From the NCBI RefSeq assembly GCF_018873765.1, contig NC_057919.1:62820484-62884483 (forward strand): a stretch of 64,000 nt of DNA, given 5' to 3'. The translations under genes were made by a program, and so were the position numbers. This DNA is from Telopea speciosissima. Its lineage: Eukaryota; Streptophyta; Magnoliopsida; Proteales; Proteaceae. Shown in pieces: positions 1 to 11,307 of the stretch (positions are counted from its first letter, which is position 1; every line of letters starts with the position of its first letter). The notes beneath the pieces are model-generated. The model did not search any database. It saw only the letters and a program-made list of their open reading frames with translations, and had not been told where the DNA came from.

Positions 1-825
1 TCAACAAATCAGTTCATTTTGTGATACTGTTTTGGTATTGTCCAAAACGAAAATGGGTCTGTGCACCACATCATAAATATCCGAGATCACAAATAGGAAG
101 ATTCAGTCAGAGTCCATGCTATTATAAAGTTTTCAAAAACAGCACAATCTGGAAAAAGGCATGCAATATGTGCCTGCACAGTACCAACACCTACTTCCCA
201 ATGCCTCGATGTAGCAAGAAGGGTAGTGGCAGAACATTCTATTCAATGACACAAAAACTCTTCCCAACTCTGCCTTATTACTCCAATTATCACAAATAAA
301 ACTAATGAAACATCAAGAACAAACAGGTGCATGGAGCAAACTTTCAAGCATAAACACTTAATTTAGTAATTGAATACATTCAGTAAACAAATTCACTTTT
401 CTCCCCTAGTACCAAAATAATCCAAGAAACGGGTCTCTGTCGATTTACATTGATTCGGAATTAAATCACCCAACCACACATCCTCAAAATCTCCAGAGCC
501 ATAACAAAGTTAATTAAGAGCTCCCACATCTAATTTCCGAAGCAAATTTGCTTCTAACAACCAAATTCCGAACCTAAAAGACATATCTTGATCATCAAGA
601 ACACATGCCTCAAGCAATGGATCAGGTCCCTCAGAGAATTGAAACTACCAACCAGACCAGACCCAGAACCCCCAAGCTTTCAATGCCCAATCTAAGACAA
701 GACGGAATAAAACTTACATAAATATTCAACAAAGCAATAAACTTGATCAAGAAATTACAATCTTAGAAGGGGCTCCCAAAAAAAATTCAAACTTGTTGGG
801 AAGTAATACAGAAGAGAACCCTTAC
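1..825 (-). other. Intron 1 (partial) of the CW zinc-finger gene
   Basis: This stretch lies downstream, on the minus strand, of the donor site that follows the exon at 978-826. I found no second exon: the conserved segment expected next in this family is not readable on the minus strand here, so the intron appears to run past the left edge. No mobile element was recognised. Confidence 0.5.
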
Positions 826-978
826 GATATAAGAGAGAGCAACATCAGGGTCGATGCTTGCGTTGTCGTCCTGGTAATCGCAAGCCTCACCTTCTTCGAG
901 TTCAATCTCTTCCATCTCTCCTCCAACAGCAAACCCTAACCCCTTCCTCCCATCCCTACTCCCCACAGAGAGCATCAA
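826..978 (-). CDS. First coding exon of a CW-domain zinc-finger protein (partial gene)
   Basis: The minus-strand frame starts with Met-Met at 978 and reads MMLSVGSRDGRKGLGF, then an acidic stretch (EEIELEEGEACDYQDD) and SIDPDVALSYI. It ends at a GT donor (ATC then GTAAGG) at 826/825. As I recall the family, plant cysteine-tryptophan (CW) domain zinc-finger proteins begin this way, with a MISVGSRDGRKGLGLG-like start, an ELEEGEAC motif and SIDPDVALSYIDEK. The CW domain itself, which in other proteins reads methylated histone H3K4, would be encoded further left, outside the window. The exon is 51 codons and ends in phase 0. The sequence 5' of it is rich in GA on the coding strand, as in many plant leaders. 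The start choice (first of two Mets) is not decisive. The assignment rests on N-terminal motifs only. Confidence 0.68.
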
Positions 979-1640
979 AACCCCAAAAATCCCCTACCCA
1001 AACAACCACCTTCCCTAAAATCCCACATCACTTGAAACCAAAAAAATTGGCCGAACTCAACTCTGAGATCAGAATCCCACAATCAAACACCAAGTAAATC
1101 TTCCGAAACCACAATGATCGAACACAATCAAAGACCCTCATCGAAACAAACCCTCAAAAAACAAAAAACCTTTCTTCCCAAAAACATACGGAGACCAACC
1201 ACGATCGGTGTCAACAGTTGGAATATTCCGAATCCCCTCTTTTCAGATCGTCTCAGAACGCTCTCTAAGAGCTCGAATCGATTCGCTTACAGAACTTCAA
1301 TTTTCGATGTTTACAAACAAAAGAGAGAAAGCTGTGTTTTTTTTCTCTTCTTCTTCCTCTTCTTCTTCTTCTGCTTCTTTTTTTTTATTTTTTTTCATTT
1401 TAATGTATTTTCCTGCTTACTTCCTCCCTTTTCCTTCTTCCCCCATCTCTCTTTCTGAAAACACATAATTTAAGTCCGCAAAAAAACTGACCGATCTAAC
1501 AAGAAGACAAAAGAGGAAGGCCATGAGAGTAAAAAAATTTATTTTTTTAAATACTTTTTTTCCTGGAAACTATTTTTCTATTCTCCTATTGGGTTTTTTT
1601 GACGGCTTGTCCTCTCTCTCTCTCTTTCTCTCTCTAGCTT
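979..1640 (-). promoter_or_regulatory. Leader and upstream region of the CW zinc-finger gene
   Basis: Read on the minus strand, the DNA before the start codon is purine-rich: the plus strand shows long T/C runs at about 1334-1460 and a (TC)n tract at about 1604-1636. GA-rich tracts of this kind are common in plant 5' leaders and core promoters. I see no convincing TATA box, so the transcription start is not placed. The plus-strand ORFs here are low-complexity Ser/Phe runs from the pyrimidine tracts. Confidence 0.4.
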
Positions 1641-2028
1641 CACAAAATCTCACCCGATCCCGCCGTAATTTTCCCTGATTTTACCGTGATTAAAGCCCAA
1701 AGAAAGTTACTTAATTATAATTAACAAGGTAATAACTGTTCCCACTGGTTAGTGAAAAAATTGAAAGAAAGAGATGAGAGAGTACGGAATGACGAAATTA
1801 TCCTTAAGATTATGTGGCTAGCTGTACTTGTATTTTCTGATAACCTAGTAGCCGACTTTACTAGGAAAGAGGATAATGATGTCATTTGACGAGACCAAAA
1901 AGAAAAATATGTGCTTTATTCATGATTCATGTACTTTTTTATTTTCTGGTATTAAAACGGGCTTCCGGTATTAAATTTTGGGTGTTAACTGTCAACCGGT
2001 TGGTCTGGTCGGTTTGAGGGTCTAATAC

Positions 2029-2281
2029 CATGGTTTTAAGGATCAGTATCGGATCGGTGGAATAGTCCGATTCATATCAGTATCGCCACTACCTAATCCC
2101 AATCCTAGAGGAATCCCGTATCGATGGATCGGTACAACTAAGGGTAAAAAGGTTATAAAAAAAAAAAAAAATTTTAATGGAAATCAATGGCAAATCTATC
2201 TGATCTAGATTGATACAGAGCGATTCTTATCAATATCAGCGGAGATTGATCCCATAGCTGATGTTGATTCTTAAAACCCTA
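2029..2281. mobile_element. TIR element, CATGGTTTTAAG type (probable hAT MITE)
   Basis: The ends are imperfect inverted repeats: the left begins CATGGTTTTAAGGATCAG and the right, reverse-complemented, begins TAGGGTTTTAAGAATCAA. The interior repeats GATCGGTATCGG-like words. The flanking octamers agree at only 4 of 8 positions, so the target duplication is eroded or the boundaries are off by a few bases. Similar elements occur near 13217, 55533 and 63170. Confidence 0.45.
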
Positions 2282-2326
2282 ATTGTTACTATATCATTTG
2301 GTTAATCGTACTTCATATACTTAACC

Positions 2327-2610
2327 ATGAAAAAATTATATGTTAAACCACCTTGTGTGGAGGTGGAGGACCTGGTTTCGGATGTTCCCTGGCTGGCGTC
2401 TCAGTTTCACTCTGTTTCTTTCTCTTTTATTCCTAGGGCTATGAATGGTATTTCGGATGCCCTAACTCGGAAGGCCTTGTCGCTTGGGTGTACGATAGAT
2501 TGGCCACACTCCATTCGGTGGCTCCACAACCTCTGTGTTGTTGAAGCCACTGGTTGTAATCACCCCCCCCCTTTCATCAATAATTTTCCCCGTTACCAAA
2601 AAAAAAAATC
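2327..2610 (+). mobile_element. 5'-truncated LINE 3' end (RNase H tail plus poly-A)
   Basis: An open frame of about 100 codons reads like the C-terminal part of the RNase H-like domain of plant LINE polyproteins: a SFSFIPRAMNGISDALTRKA stretch (the usual 'R..N..AD.L' helix) followed by a Trp-rich tail. It ends in a poly-A tract at about 2599-2608 preceded by GTTACC. No target duplication was found, so the 5' limit is approximate. Confidence 0.6.
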
Positions 2611-2644
2611 TGGTCAAGTTTGTTGGACTATAATCACTCTTTAA

Positions 2645-3507
2645 AAGTTTATAAACCGATGATAAACAAGCTATAAACGAGTTAATCAAATTATAAACGG
2701 GCTATAAACAATAGTCATGGTCCATTATCGATGTCCATCGGTCAATGACTATTGGGTTTTCAACCAAGCACCATGAACAACTGAATAATAATCGGTCTAG
2801 GTTTGACACCGCACTGATAACTAACCGATCAGTCCGATATCGAGCTTTAATGAGTCAATTCTGTCGGACATATCGATGCAAGCCAACTTTTGACACCCCT
2901 GATTAGTCGATGCTTTATCTACGTGCAGATAAAATAAGGACCATTTATTTGAGCTAGAAATCCATTAGGATAATGGTTTTAGTGCACGATATTGGATCAG
3001 CTGTGTTAGTCAATTTTACCCATGTCTTCTTTAAGAATGAGTTTTTTAACCATTTTACCCCTTTTTCGAATTGTTTCACCAATATAGTATTGGGCCATCG
3101 GCCATTTTTGGGATCAGTCACTTGCAAAACCAGTACATATTGGCCAATACAACACCATTACCTCAACCATAATGTATTAATATTTTTTTAATACATTGCA
3201 ATTGTTCTTGATGTTTAGGGGTTTAATTGCTGGAGTACCCCCACTGCACGTGCTGTTGTGTTTTCTTTCCATCGGTTCCCTGTTGAGGAATTTATGTAAA
3301 GAGATTCTTTCCGCTTATCGTTGCATCAAAGTAACAGCTTCTCTCAAAGTATAACCTTCCTCTTTTATAGGCCCCCTTTTTTGTTTGGTTTTTTCGTTGC
3401 CTTTTTCAGTTTTATAAAATAAATTACAAAAGGCTACTATTATGCTGTTCTTGTCATGGCCTCAGGTACTGGACTCTAACTATGATGGTCCATCAAACAA
3501 ATGGAAT
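2645..3507. other. Intergenic, no identifiable gene
   Basis: AT-rich sequence. Around 2881-2901 there is a TTTTGACACCCCT end resembling the TAGGGGTGTCAA hAT family, but I cannot find its partner. A wider element from about 1978 to 2903, interrupted by the MITE and LINE above, is possible but unproven. No ORF in it resembles a protein. Confidence 0.3.
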
Positions 3508-3685
3508 GAAAACACCACCTGGTCTCGCAGCGCACGCTACTCCTGTAACCTGACACAAGGGTATGCAAAATGACCATCACACCCCCTAGAACCTAAAAAA
3601 TGACTAGGGTTGCAGTGGTCATTTCATGTGCCACTATGTCAAGGCACAAGGGCGGCGTGTCTAACGCAATTGAGTGGCGTTCTTT
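3508..3685. mobile_element. MITE, GCGTTCTTT-ended family (copy 1, degenerate)
   Basis: The right end ...GAGTGGCGTTCTTT matches the termini of the elements at 11671-11848 and 16815-16981. The interior shares their layout (a 'gcaaaatgaccat' core, then 'cagtggtcatttcatgtg'), which makes it weakly self-complementary. The left end is eroded and no target duplication was found. Confidence 0.45.
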
Positions 3686-3728
3686 CTCCCTCAAACAAAA
3701 TATAGTATTGTAAAAAATTAAAGCAAAC

Positions 3729-4631
3729 TAGGGTGTCAATCGATAGTGCTCGATTGGTTTTGTTCAGGCCTAATCGGTTCCCACCAATCTAAGGCCTTGT
3801 ATCATTTTCATCTGTTTAGGTAATCGGGCATGGATACGTTTCTATTAAGAGAAATCAATTACCAATCCATAATCGAAGGTAATCGGATTATAATACAATT
3901 TTAAATGGGTTAATTGACTAATCAAATTATAAACAGGTTGTATTCAGGTTAAATGGGCCTAGGCTAGATTTGGTGTGATTTCTATTTCAATTTCGTATTG
4001 ATTTCATGAAACAGTCAATAAATTGAAATTGTTTTGGTTGTATCAATATGAAATATTTCATGAATAAAAAAATCCATTTGGTAGTTCAATTTTTAAAAAT
4101 AGATTTTGTATATTTCTTTGAAAAGGGTGGTGGTGGTGGTGGTGGTAAAGGTAGCGGTAGGGGTGGTGGGATGGTGGTGACATGGTGGCGATGGGGTGGT
4201 GGCGGTGAGACCATTAGGAGAAGAAGGGTGGTGTTTTTTTTTTTTAACTTGAAATTACTACTTTGCCCATCAAATTAACCGTGTGTTCATAAAAGAGCAA
4301 GAGTGAATGAATTTATATTTCACAAAAACAAGGTGCAAAAATCAAACCAAACAATTTTCAAAAGAAATTACCCCTTGAAATTGAAATAGAAATCATACCA
4401 AATCAGGCCTTAAACAAGCTAATCACTATAAACGTCGATTATCAATCAATCACACTATTTAGTCGGCCCTCGCATGCACTTGTCTGGCTACTACTTGCAC
4501 TGAAAACGCATGATTATTAATTGATTGATGCTTTAGACTGACATGTTTAGTAACCGATCGGACCAATCTGAAGCTTCAATCGATCAATTCAGGTTAGGCC
4601 TATTGGTGTCGAACAAGTTTTGACACCCCTA
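3729..4631. mobile_element. hAT-type non-autonomous element, TAGGGTGTCAA family
   Basis: It begins TAGGGTGTCAATCG and its reverse-complemented end begins TAGGGGTGTCAAAAC. Flanking octamers are AAGCAAAC (3721-3728) and AGGCAAAC (4632-4639), 7 of 8 identical; 8-bp duplications are the mark of the hAT superfamily. It has no transposase. A Tourist-like MITE is nested inside (3962-4409). Relatives lie at 13673-14311 and 56689-57367. Confidence 0.7.
3962..4409. mobile_element. Tourist-like MITE with internal (GGT)n tract, copy 1
   Basis: The ends GGCTAGATTTGGTGTGATTT and (reverse-complemented) GGCCTGATTTGGTATGATTT are inverted repeats of the GGCC..TTTGG kind seen in Tourist/PIF-Harbinger MITEs. 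Possible 3-bp duplications are CTA/TTA. A G-rich (GGT)n tract sits at about 4127-4210. It is nested in the hAT element at 3729-4631, so it arrived later. A second copy is at 39395-39884. Confidence 0.6.
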
Positions 4632-4659
4632 AGGCAAACCACCCAAAACCAATTAAGGA

Positions 4660-5240
4660 AAAGTTCTTTGAGCTGACTGCGAGGATACCCTAGCACCTCT
4701 ATCCATCTATCTCCTCCTCTTACGAAATGTCGTCTCTACCCCCTACGTAAGAAATTGTTTCAGGTCCGAGAGCATGATCTACGCCAACGCCCTCAGGTTT
4801 ATCTCTCTCCTCCTCAATAGAGGGTAGTGATGTCATGTCGTAGGGGGTGGGAGGAGAGGGATAGACACAGAGGAGCTGGTGTTAGGCCATTATCCCAAAC
4901 AAAAAACATTTTCCCCATAAAAGATCTACATGACGTCGGACTGGGGATTCTTTCCCAAACTCTCTAATGCAATGAGTCGTGGGTCCATACTCCATACTGA
5001 CACTCTCCTCAAACAAAAGATGATCCCTACTGAACAAAACCGTCTCACACCCTCTTATGGATATTGTTTTCCACTCTAATGTTGTGGGGACCCTCTACCC
5101 TAATAATTGTTTTCGTGGAAGAAAAAAAAAATAAAAGGTTCTTTGAGCCGCCAAGGATATGCTAGCACCCTCTCCCTTTATCTCTTTCCTCATATAAAAT
5201 GACCTTGCTGCCATCCTATATATGAAATTGTTCTACCGCA
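4660..5240. repeat. Two diverged copies of a dispersed repeat
   Basis: The words 'ttctttgagc', 'gaggata' and 'tagcacc..tct', then 'gaaattgtt', recur in order at 4660-4760 and 5134-5240. A looser third copy is near 16406-16480. The first copy may be one arm of an inverted repeat ending near 4910. No protein is encoded. Confidence 0.35.
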
Positions 5241-5711
5241 CCTCATTGGCACTCCTTTATATCGCTTGCTCAACGAACCCTCTCCAAGAAACCAAAAAAA
5301 ATAAAATGGAAATGACACTCTGATACGATCTTCTTCTTGTGTGAATCTCACACACATTTGTAGCCTCAGAGGTGGAGTTTGTTATATGTAATTTTCTAGC
5401 GCCACATTCCATATGTAGACTATATTGATGGACTATTAAATGGAAAGACAAACAATAAAGAAAGGGAATGAAAAAGTCACGTCAAGCCCAACCTTTTGGG
5501 GGCCCATTAAGAAAGTTTTTATACATGTGAACTTAACAACATTGGTACCAACTATCATCCATACACTACGGATGCACCCATTCAACCATATCTTTAATGC
5601 CTAGGCTTAGGCTTCTCTTCATCAATCTCCATCAAAATGGCACTAAAGTGGTATGACATCATGTAACTAACCATCTCATGTACCCTAAGTTTTGTTCAAT
5701 GTGAAGCATGT
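5241..5711. other. Intergenic, nothing recognised
   Basis: No gene, RNA or bounded mobile element could be supported here. The short minus-strand ORF has no recognisable motif. Confidence 0.3.
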
Positions 5712-5960
5712 GGTTTTTTTTTGGAACAGGAGGTATTTGGCCTTTGGTCGACTAATCCCCCAAGGCTCGTGTACGACCCCGCAACACACTCAAACGAGGA
5801 GATACTGAGGCCCCCATGTTCACCAGGGAGTTTCCTCTTAGGCGGGTGGCCCCAAGTGGGGAGGCGGAGTCAAACTCGGGACATTCAACTTTCTTAGGCC
5901 TCATCCCTTGCCAACTACACTCTTCCTTGGGGCTGCCAGTGTGCAGATTTCTATGCATGT
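5712..5960 (-). mobile_element. tRNA-derived SINE
   Basis: On the minus strand a tRNA-like head carries an A-box-like GTGTAGTTGGCAAGGG and, about 40 bases on, a B-box-like CCGAGTTTGACTCC. A non-tRNA body follows, ending in a poly-A tract (poly-T at about 5715-5723 on the plus strand). These are the internal RNA polymerase III promoter parts of SINEs. The flanks share only GCATGT, so the target duplication is uncertain. Confidence 0.6.
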
Positions 5961-6152
5961 CCTTTCACATCTGACTTGTGGACTTCATATTCTTTCTTCA
6001 TTAAACGCTTCCTACTGGACGATTTGATCACCCACCGCCCTCATTGGTGGGAAATTGTACTCTGGTGTCATAGAGATCCCTCTCCCTTTAGTTATTGTGT
6101 GTATTTGCATGACATTATTCAATTCAACTCAGCTTGATCCCAACTAAATGGG

Positions 6153-6366
6153 ATATTGGCATCCTGAAAGCATCCTTCTCTTTTTGTGATTTTGTCTTTA
6201 TCAGTAGATCTGGGAACGAATTGTCCCACAACTTGTCCAAGTGGGCACTCTCCTGCCCTGCGAGCTGTTTTAGGGAGCCCCCTTTCCCTAGGGATCTCCT
6301 GAGCATTGTAACTCCCTTTATCAATCAACGTGATTAGATCATTGCACCCAAAAAAAATAAAAAAAA
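6153..6366 (+). mobile_element. 5'-truncated LINE, 214 bp, with target duplication
   Basis: The frame reads as the very C-terminus of a plant LINE RNase H domain (FVFISRSGNELSHNLSKWAL). It ends in an A-rich tail at about 6349-6366. TAAATGGG flanks it at 6145-6152 and 6367-6374, an 8-bp target duplication. The target resembles a common plant repeat (cttgatcccaactaaatggg / gtcacttacatgaatc) cut in two by the insertion. Confidence 0.7.
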
Positions 6367-6507
6367 TAAATGGGGTCACTTACATGAATCTTCTTTCCTA
6401 AATCAATTATATTCAAAGATATACTTGTTATGGAGAGTTTCTTATGACGCAAGTGTGGATAGGAATCTACATGTCACACCAAGGGCAATGCAAAGAATAG
6501 TACTTTT

Positions 6508-8268
6508 TTTTTTTTAACCTGAAGTTATCTGGGACCCGGGGCAGCCCCTAGAATTTTATTAAGAATCAATCAAATAATAAAAGAATACACAGGGGGGACA
6601 TGGCCGCCTTACCCCAACCCATCCTAGAATAACCTCTCACATACCTCTTAGATCTCTCTTACCCAGCCCTACAGCAGAAGGAAAAAAAACTTATGTCCTC
6701 ACCACTGCTAGCCCGCAGGCATCTTCCCGAGCAATCCTATGCAACTTAGCTGAGAGATCCTCACCACCCTGAAACTCCCTATCCATCTTGATACTGCACG
6801 CAAACTTAGCCAACCAGTCTGCAGCCCTATTTCCTTATCTGTAAGTGAAAAGGATCAACGGCTTTAGGGATCTGATTATCTCCATAGTTTCATTGAACCA
6901 GTACCAACACTTCCATGAACCACATCTCCCCTTCGACAGGCTTCGAATTGTTCCCAACGAATCTGTGTTGACCACAATGCCATTAATGCCTAAACGAACA
7001 CACAGTTTCAGCCCATCATTCAACGCCCTGACCTCACCAATCGTGTTAGTGCAATCTCCATAGTACCTGGCAAAAGTTGCCACTACCACCCCCTTCTTAT
7101 CTCTAATAACACCTCCCCCCCCCTCCAATCCCCGGGTTCCCTTTATAGGCCCCATCTACATTGAGTTTCACCATGTTGATTAGGGGGCACCAATAAACCG
7201 GTACTGACATTTTTTCACCGGGGGGGTGAAATGACAATCCGAAGTAGCTAGAGAGGCTGCTTCTTGCTTGTTGGAAAATACGTAACCTCCCCAATCCATC
7301 TTCTCACAATTCCGATAATAGAACTAGCAGGGCGTGGTCTTTCACCATGTCGCCTGTTATTCCGTTCCTTCCACAACTCCCATACTATGAAAGATGGAAG
7401 CAAACTTGTTATAATACCACATACGCTCCTCATATTAGTATGATCATGCTGTAACATTATTCTCTCCCTAACACCTTGCAGTGGGATGGTTTCCACTTCT
7501 AGAAGACCAGAGAAAAATGCCCAAACCTTAGCTATCGTTCCTCCCCAGACCAAGCAGTGTGATGCCGATTCACCTGTAGGCGTGCCACAACACGAGCATT
7601 TAGAGACCAGAGACACCCCCTTCTTCTTATGGCATCATCAGTAGCCACCTCACCACACATTAGCTGCCAGAAAAAGAAACCCACCTTCGTGGGGAGGGTA
7701 CGGTACCAAAACCATGGCGCAAATAACTTTACAGGGGAAGCCGTTCTTACCACGTTCCAAGCCGAACGGGTGGAGAACTCACCATTCCGGGTTGTCGTCC
7801 AAATCAATCAGCCCTCCTTACTTGACACATAAATTTTCCTCGTTTCTAAGTCCTAACGTACCACCGCAGCATCAATGGAATCGAGGAAACCCTCTCGCCA
7901 CCTTCCCTCTTCATTAAGCACTTCCTTTACCCTGCTTGTGAAGTCTAGCTGCAATGCCCCATCAACCCAATCCATCAAGGGTCCCCAACCTGTCCAGTTA
8001 TCCAGCCACAGATTTACCTCTCCTCTCCCAACCAGTCAGCGTGAATTAGCCAAAATCTTATCCTTATGTGCCATCACCCACCGCCAAGATAGAGTTCTAG
8101 CCGTCCTTGGTTGCGAAAGAACCACATGCCCATTCCTTAGAAATTTTGCTCTGAAAAACTCACACCACATGGAATCAGATGAGAGCGCCCGCCACAGCCC
8201 CTTTAGACGCAAGGCTAAACCGATGTCCTCCAACCGTCGAATGCCCAGCCCGCCTTCCTCCAAAGGGC
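6508..8268 (-). mobile_element. 5'-truncated LINE, 1.76 kb: RT C-terminus, zf-RVT and RNase H
   Basis: A perfect 16-bp target duplication AAAGAATAGTACTTTT lies at 6492-6507 and 8269-8284. The poly-A tail is the T run beginning at 6504, so the element reads leftward. In order on the minus strand come the end of the reverse transcriptase region (PLEEGGLGIRRLED at about 8260-8216), the zf-RVT domain (GEFSTRSAWNVV, LPTKVGFFFWQL, then CSCCGTPTGESASHCLVWG) at about 7807-7500, and an RNase H domain (LNVDGAYKGNPG, GEVRALNDGL, NTDS) at about 7180-6950. The reading frame is broken between these blocks, including inside the C run near 7113-7122 in the RNase H domain. All of it is upstream-truncated, so the element is dead. 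The family match is L1-type plant LINEs. Confidence 0.88.
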
Positions 8269-8284
8269 AAAGAATAGTACTTTT

Positions 8285-8880
8285 GTTATGGACCAAAATA
8301 GGTAAAAGTCTTAGTGTGGACCTCACATCTTATTATGTGAGTCGAGACACACGTTGGAATATGTACTTTTGTATCGTATGCTTTTTTTTTTCCTACTTGT
8401 TAATTTGTTATTAGGCTTAAACGATACATGTTTTTCCACATCATTTCTTTTAATGGTCATTTTGGGCCTATCCTTGGGTCTTTACCTCCTCTTATCTAAA
8501 TCATACCTCTACTCCTTACTAAAGCATTCAAATGACTCTGTTTGTACATGTATGTCTTTTCGGCTACACTGAGATTATTTATATGTTATTTATTCATTAT
8601 TCAATTTTCACCCAAAAAGATTGTATTTATTGTTCAACATTTAGCTTTATGTATCATTGCTAATCGTACAATTGTCTTATAACAATTTTATTTGATTTTT
8701 AAAAGGCTACGTCGATCACATAACACTCTAGACACTGATATATCCCCCATCATCAAATTTTTTACCCTAATTTTCAGTCCTATTATATATATCTAAAGGG
8801 CAAAAGATCGTTGTCTGGTAATGTAGCACTTGCACCATCGCAGAGGCCAATCAGAGCACACGCATGGGGATCTACTTGAA
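8285..8880. other. Intergenic, nothing recognised
   Basis: AT-rich spacer between two LINE insertions. No gene-like ORF and no bounded repeat. Confidence 0.3.
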
Positions 8881-8891
8881 TGGGATTTTTT

Positions 8892-9429
8892 TTTTTTTTG
8901 GTTGAAGGGAGAATGGTATTAATAGGAGAAAAAGAATAAATTTACATTCTATAATAAGGCTTGCCTTGGCATCAGCAATGGCGGTTGGGGGGGTAAGCAA
9001 TTGTGAGAAACTAAATTTCGAGAGTGTAGGAAGCTGCCAAGAAATCTGCGAAATTTATCTCCGACGTGAAACAAGAAAATGCAACTCGAAAGCCATTTCT
9101 CAGAGCTCGGATATCCTCCACCAAATTAGCCACATACCATGAGGTTTGGACTCGTCCAAGAACCATCTGAACAGCCATCAATGAGTCTGACTGCACCTGT
9201 ACTTGAGATATATGTAGGGCACTAGCCATTTTCAAGCCACTCATGATAGCCCTCAGCTCCACTCGAACAATGTTACTATCCTCCAAGGCCCCAGCGAGGG
9301 CAAAAACTACGTGATCTGCCATGTTATGACCGATAGCTCCATACCCGCCGAGGTTGTCCCGGATAGAGGCATCACAATTCATCGTGACCCAATCCATTGG
9401 GGGTGGTGGCCATGTGTACATCTTTGGGG
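8892..9429 (-). mobile_element. 5'-truncated LINE, about 540 bp, intact RNase H frame
   Basis: TGGGATTTTTT occurs at 8881-8891 and 9430-9440 as an 11-bp target duplication, and the poly-A tail is the T run at 8886-8899. The minus-strand frame 9421-9011 is an uninterrupted RNase H domain: catalytic acids are in MNCDAS, VELRAI and QSDSL, with a fourth Asp in INFADFLA. The open frame suggests a fairly recent insertion. The Met at 9421 is incidental because the copy is 5'-truncated. Confidence 0.85.
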
Positions 9430-9440
9430 TGGGATTTTTT

Positions 9441-10419
9441 ATTTCAACGGGGGCTTAACGGAAAATTCATGCTCTTTTAGCAAAAAAAGGCCATTTTTTA
9501 CTGTTTTAAACACGTTTTGCCGTATGTTTTGGAAACATGCGGGAAAAAATGACAAATTATAAGCACTTTCATTTTAAACGTGTTTAAAACACGTTCCATT
9601 TTTTTGGCATTTTTTAAGACCTTGGACTTATTGAACAATGGCTTACTTAACTGACCATATCTCTCTCTCCCGAACTCTGATCAGCCTGATTCATTCACCG
9701 ATGTAAAGATTACTCAAAGGGCTACATTTTTCATGATACAACTCAAGGTCAATGCATGGACACCGTAATTAGAAACATATATTTCAAATAAAAATTCCTC
9801 AATTTATGTGAGAAAATTATGTTTTTACTTGTTCTATTTTCTTGGAATATAAACATTTAAAACCCGTAATGTCCGTTTTTTTCGTTTTTTTACCATTTTT
9901 TGGTTTTTTGACCATTTTATTTAACCGTCCGTTTGCAGATTTTTATGATTTAAAATTCGTACTCGTAAGACTCCATTTTTTTTCTTTTGTCTTTCCTGAT
10001 TATGTTAACTATGAATTCACGTGGTCATGTGTCTGGGTGCAGGACCACACAACCAGTTAGTGTTATTTTTCCCATATCTAAATTAATGAGAATCAATGCC
10101 AAAAAGATTTGCTAGTTTAAAGTACTTATTCACTAAGCATGCCATCTTCGTTTGTTAATTATGCAATGTGTCTGATTCAACTACATGGAAGGATGACATG
10201 ACCATACTGATACAAATTCAAAATTGCATGAGCCACATGTTTAGTTTTCTAAATCATCATTTACAAGGGTTAGGTTCAAATACAACATTCAATTACCTCA
10301 ATTACCAAAATTGCCAACCTCCCCTCAACAAAAAACATAAGTAAAGATTTTCCTTCATCATTGGGGAGGAATGGTGATGTCACCATGTTATGGGATTCTT
10401 GTCCCATCCAAAACTGCAA
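9441..10419. other. Intergenic, no identifiable gene
   Basis: About 9475-9610 holds a self-similar patch built on AAACACGTTTT words (for example TTTTAAACGTGTTTAAAACA), a partial palindrome. The rest is AT-rich sequence with no supportable feature. Confidence 0.3.
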
Positions 10420-10620
10420 TCACATATTGTTTGAGGTAGAAATTATCCTTTCCCTAAAAAATGATGGGAAAATGTTCACTAGGAAGGGGAGTGGGGAGTG
10501 GGGAGTGGGGATCACATATTGTTTGAGGTAGAAATTATCCTTTCCCTAAAAAATGATGGGAAAATGTTCACTAGGAAGGGGAGTGGGGAGTGGGGAGTGG
10601 GGAGTGGGGAGTGGTGGGGG
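10420..10620 (+). repeat. 92-bp tandem duplication ending in GGGGAGT minisatellite and G tract
   Basis: A 92-bp unit starting TCACATATTGTTTGAGGTAG at 10420 is repeated from 10512 almost without change. Each unit ends in tandem GGGGAGT heptamers (about 10488-10511 and 10579-10614), and the second array runs into a G run near 10616-10627. Four or more G4 runs with 3-base loops make a strong G-quadruplex motif on the plus strand. Confidence 0.85.
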
Positions 10621-10634
10621 GGGGGGGTGAAATG

Positions 10635-10950
10635 ATCACCACGCCCCCATGAAAGGTAGAAATTTTGCTCCTTGAGATGCCAATGCATGCGCTTTCATTG
10701 GCTGTCACACGCACTTGACTCCTACGCTCCCCACAGAGAATGGTCTCCCAAAATCCCTAAAAGTGTCAATTTTATAATTTTAGGGAGAAAATTCTCTGTA
10801 GGGGAGTGTACTGCCCATGCCCAGACATAGAGGGGGTGAAATGACCTCCCCACCCCCATGAAAGGTGGAAATCATGCCCCCCATGATGCCAGCGAACGTT
10901 ATCATTGGCCCTCGCACACGCACATGAGCCATACTCCTCCACAAAGAATA
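10635..10950. repeat. Dispersed repeat, two copies (third copy in SNF4 intron 3)
   Basis: The pattern 'cccccatgaaaggt.gaaat..tgc.cc' followed by 'catgcgctttcattggc' appears at about 10640-10735 and 10848-10935, and again near 23400-23470. The copies seem to be arms or units of a short non-coding element. No termini or target duplications were defined. Confidence 0.45.
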
Positions 10951-11307
10951 CCAACCCATAATTCTAACATTTGCTAATTCAAGGAATCGATCACAATTAT
11001 TTTTTTTTACCTATCACATTATTATTGTAACAAATACAACACCTAAACGTGACCCATAACAGGATGCCAATTGTTTTCATTCAGAAGTCTTCTTGATCAT
11101 GCCAATTTTGTTTTCACATAAAATAGGTGAAAAATGAAAAGAAAATCTCTTATAAAATGAGATTTATCAAAAAAAATAAAAAATTCTACATCCACTAAAA
11201 GTATTCTGATCAAAATGCAAAATCACTATTATGGTTACTTCCCAAATGATTAGTGTAAACTACTAAGAGACTTATTCCAATCCAATGATAATCAAGGGCA
11301 TCAACCC
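10951..11307. other. Intergenic, nothing recognised
   Basis: AT-rich spacer without gene-like ORFs or bounded repeats. Confidence 0.3.

Noticed and set aside
1114-1468. Phe/Ser-rich ORFs upstream of the CW gene
   Set aside because: They come from pyrimidine runs in the leader of the minus-strand gene.
4048-4278. Glycine-rich ORF
   Set aside because: It is the (GGT)n tract of the Tourist-like MITE translated; no gene signals.
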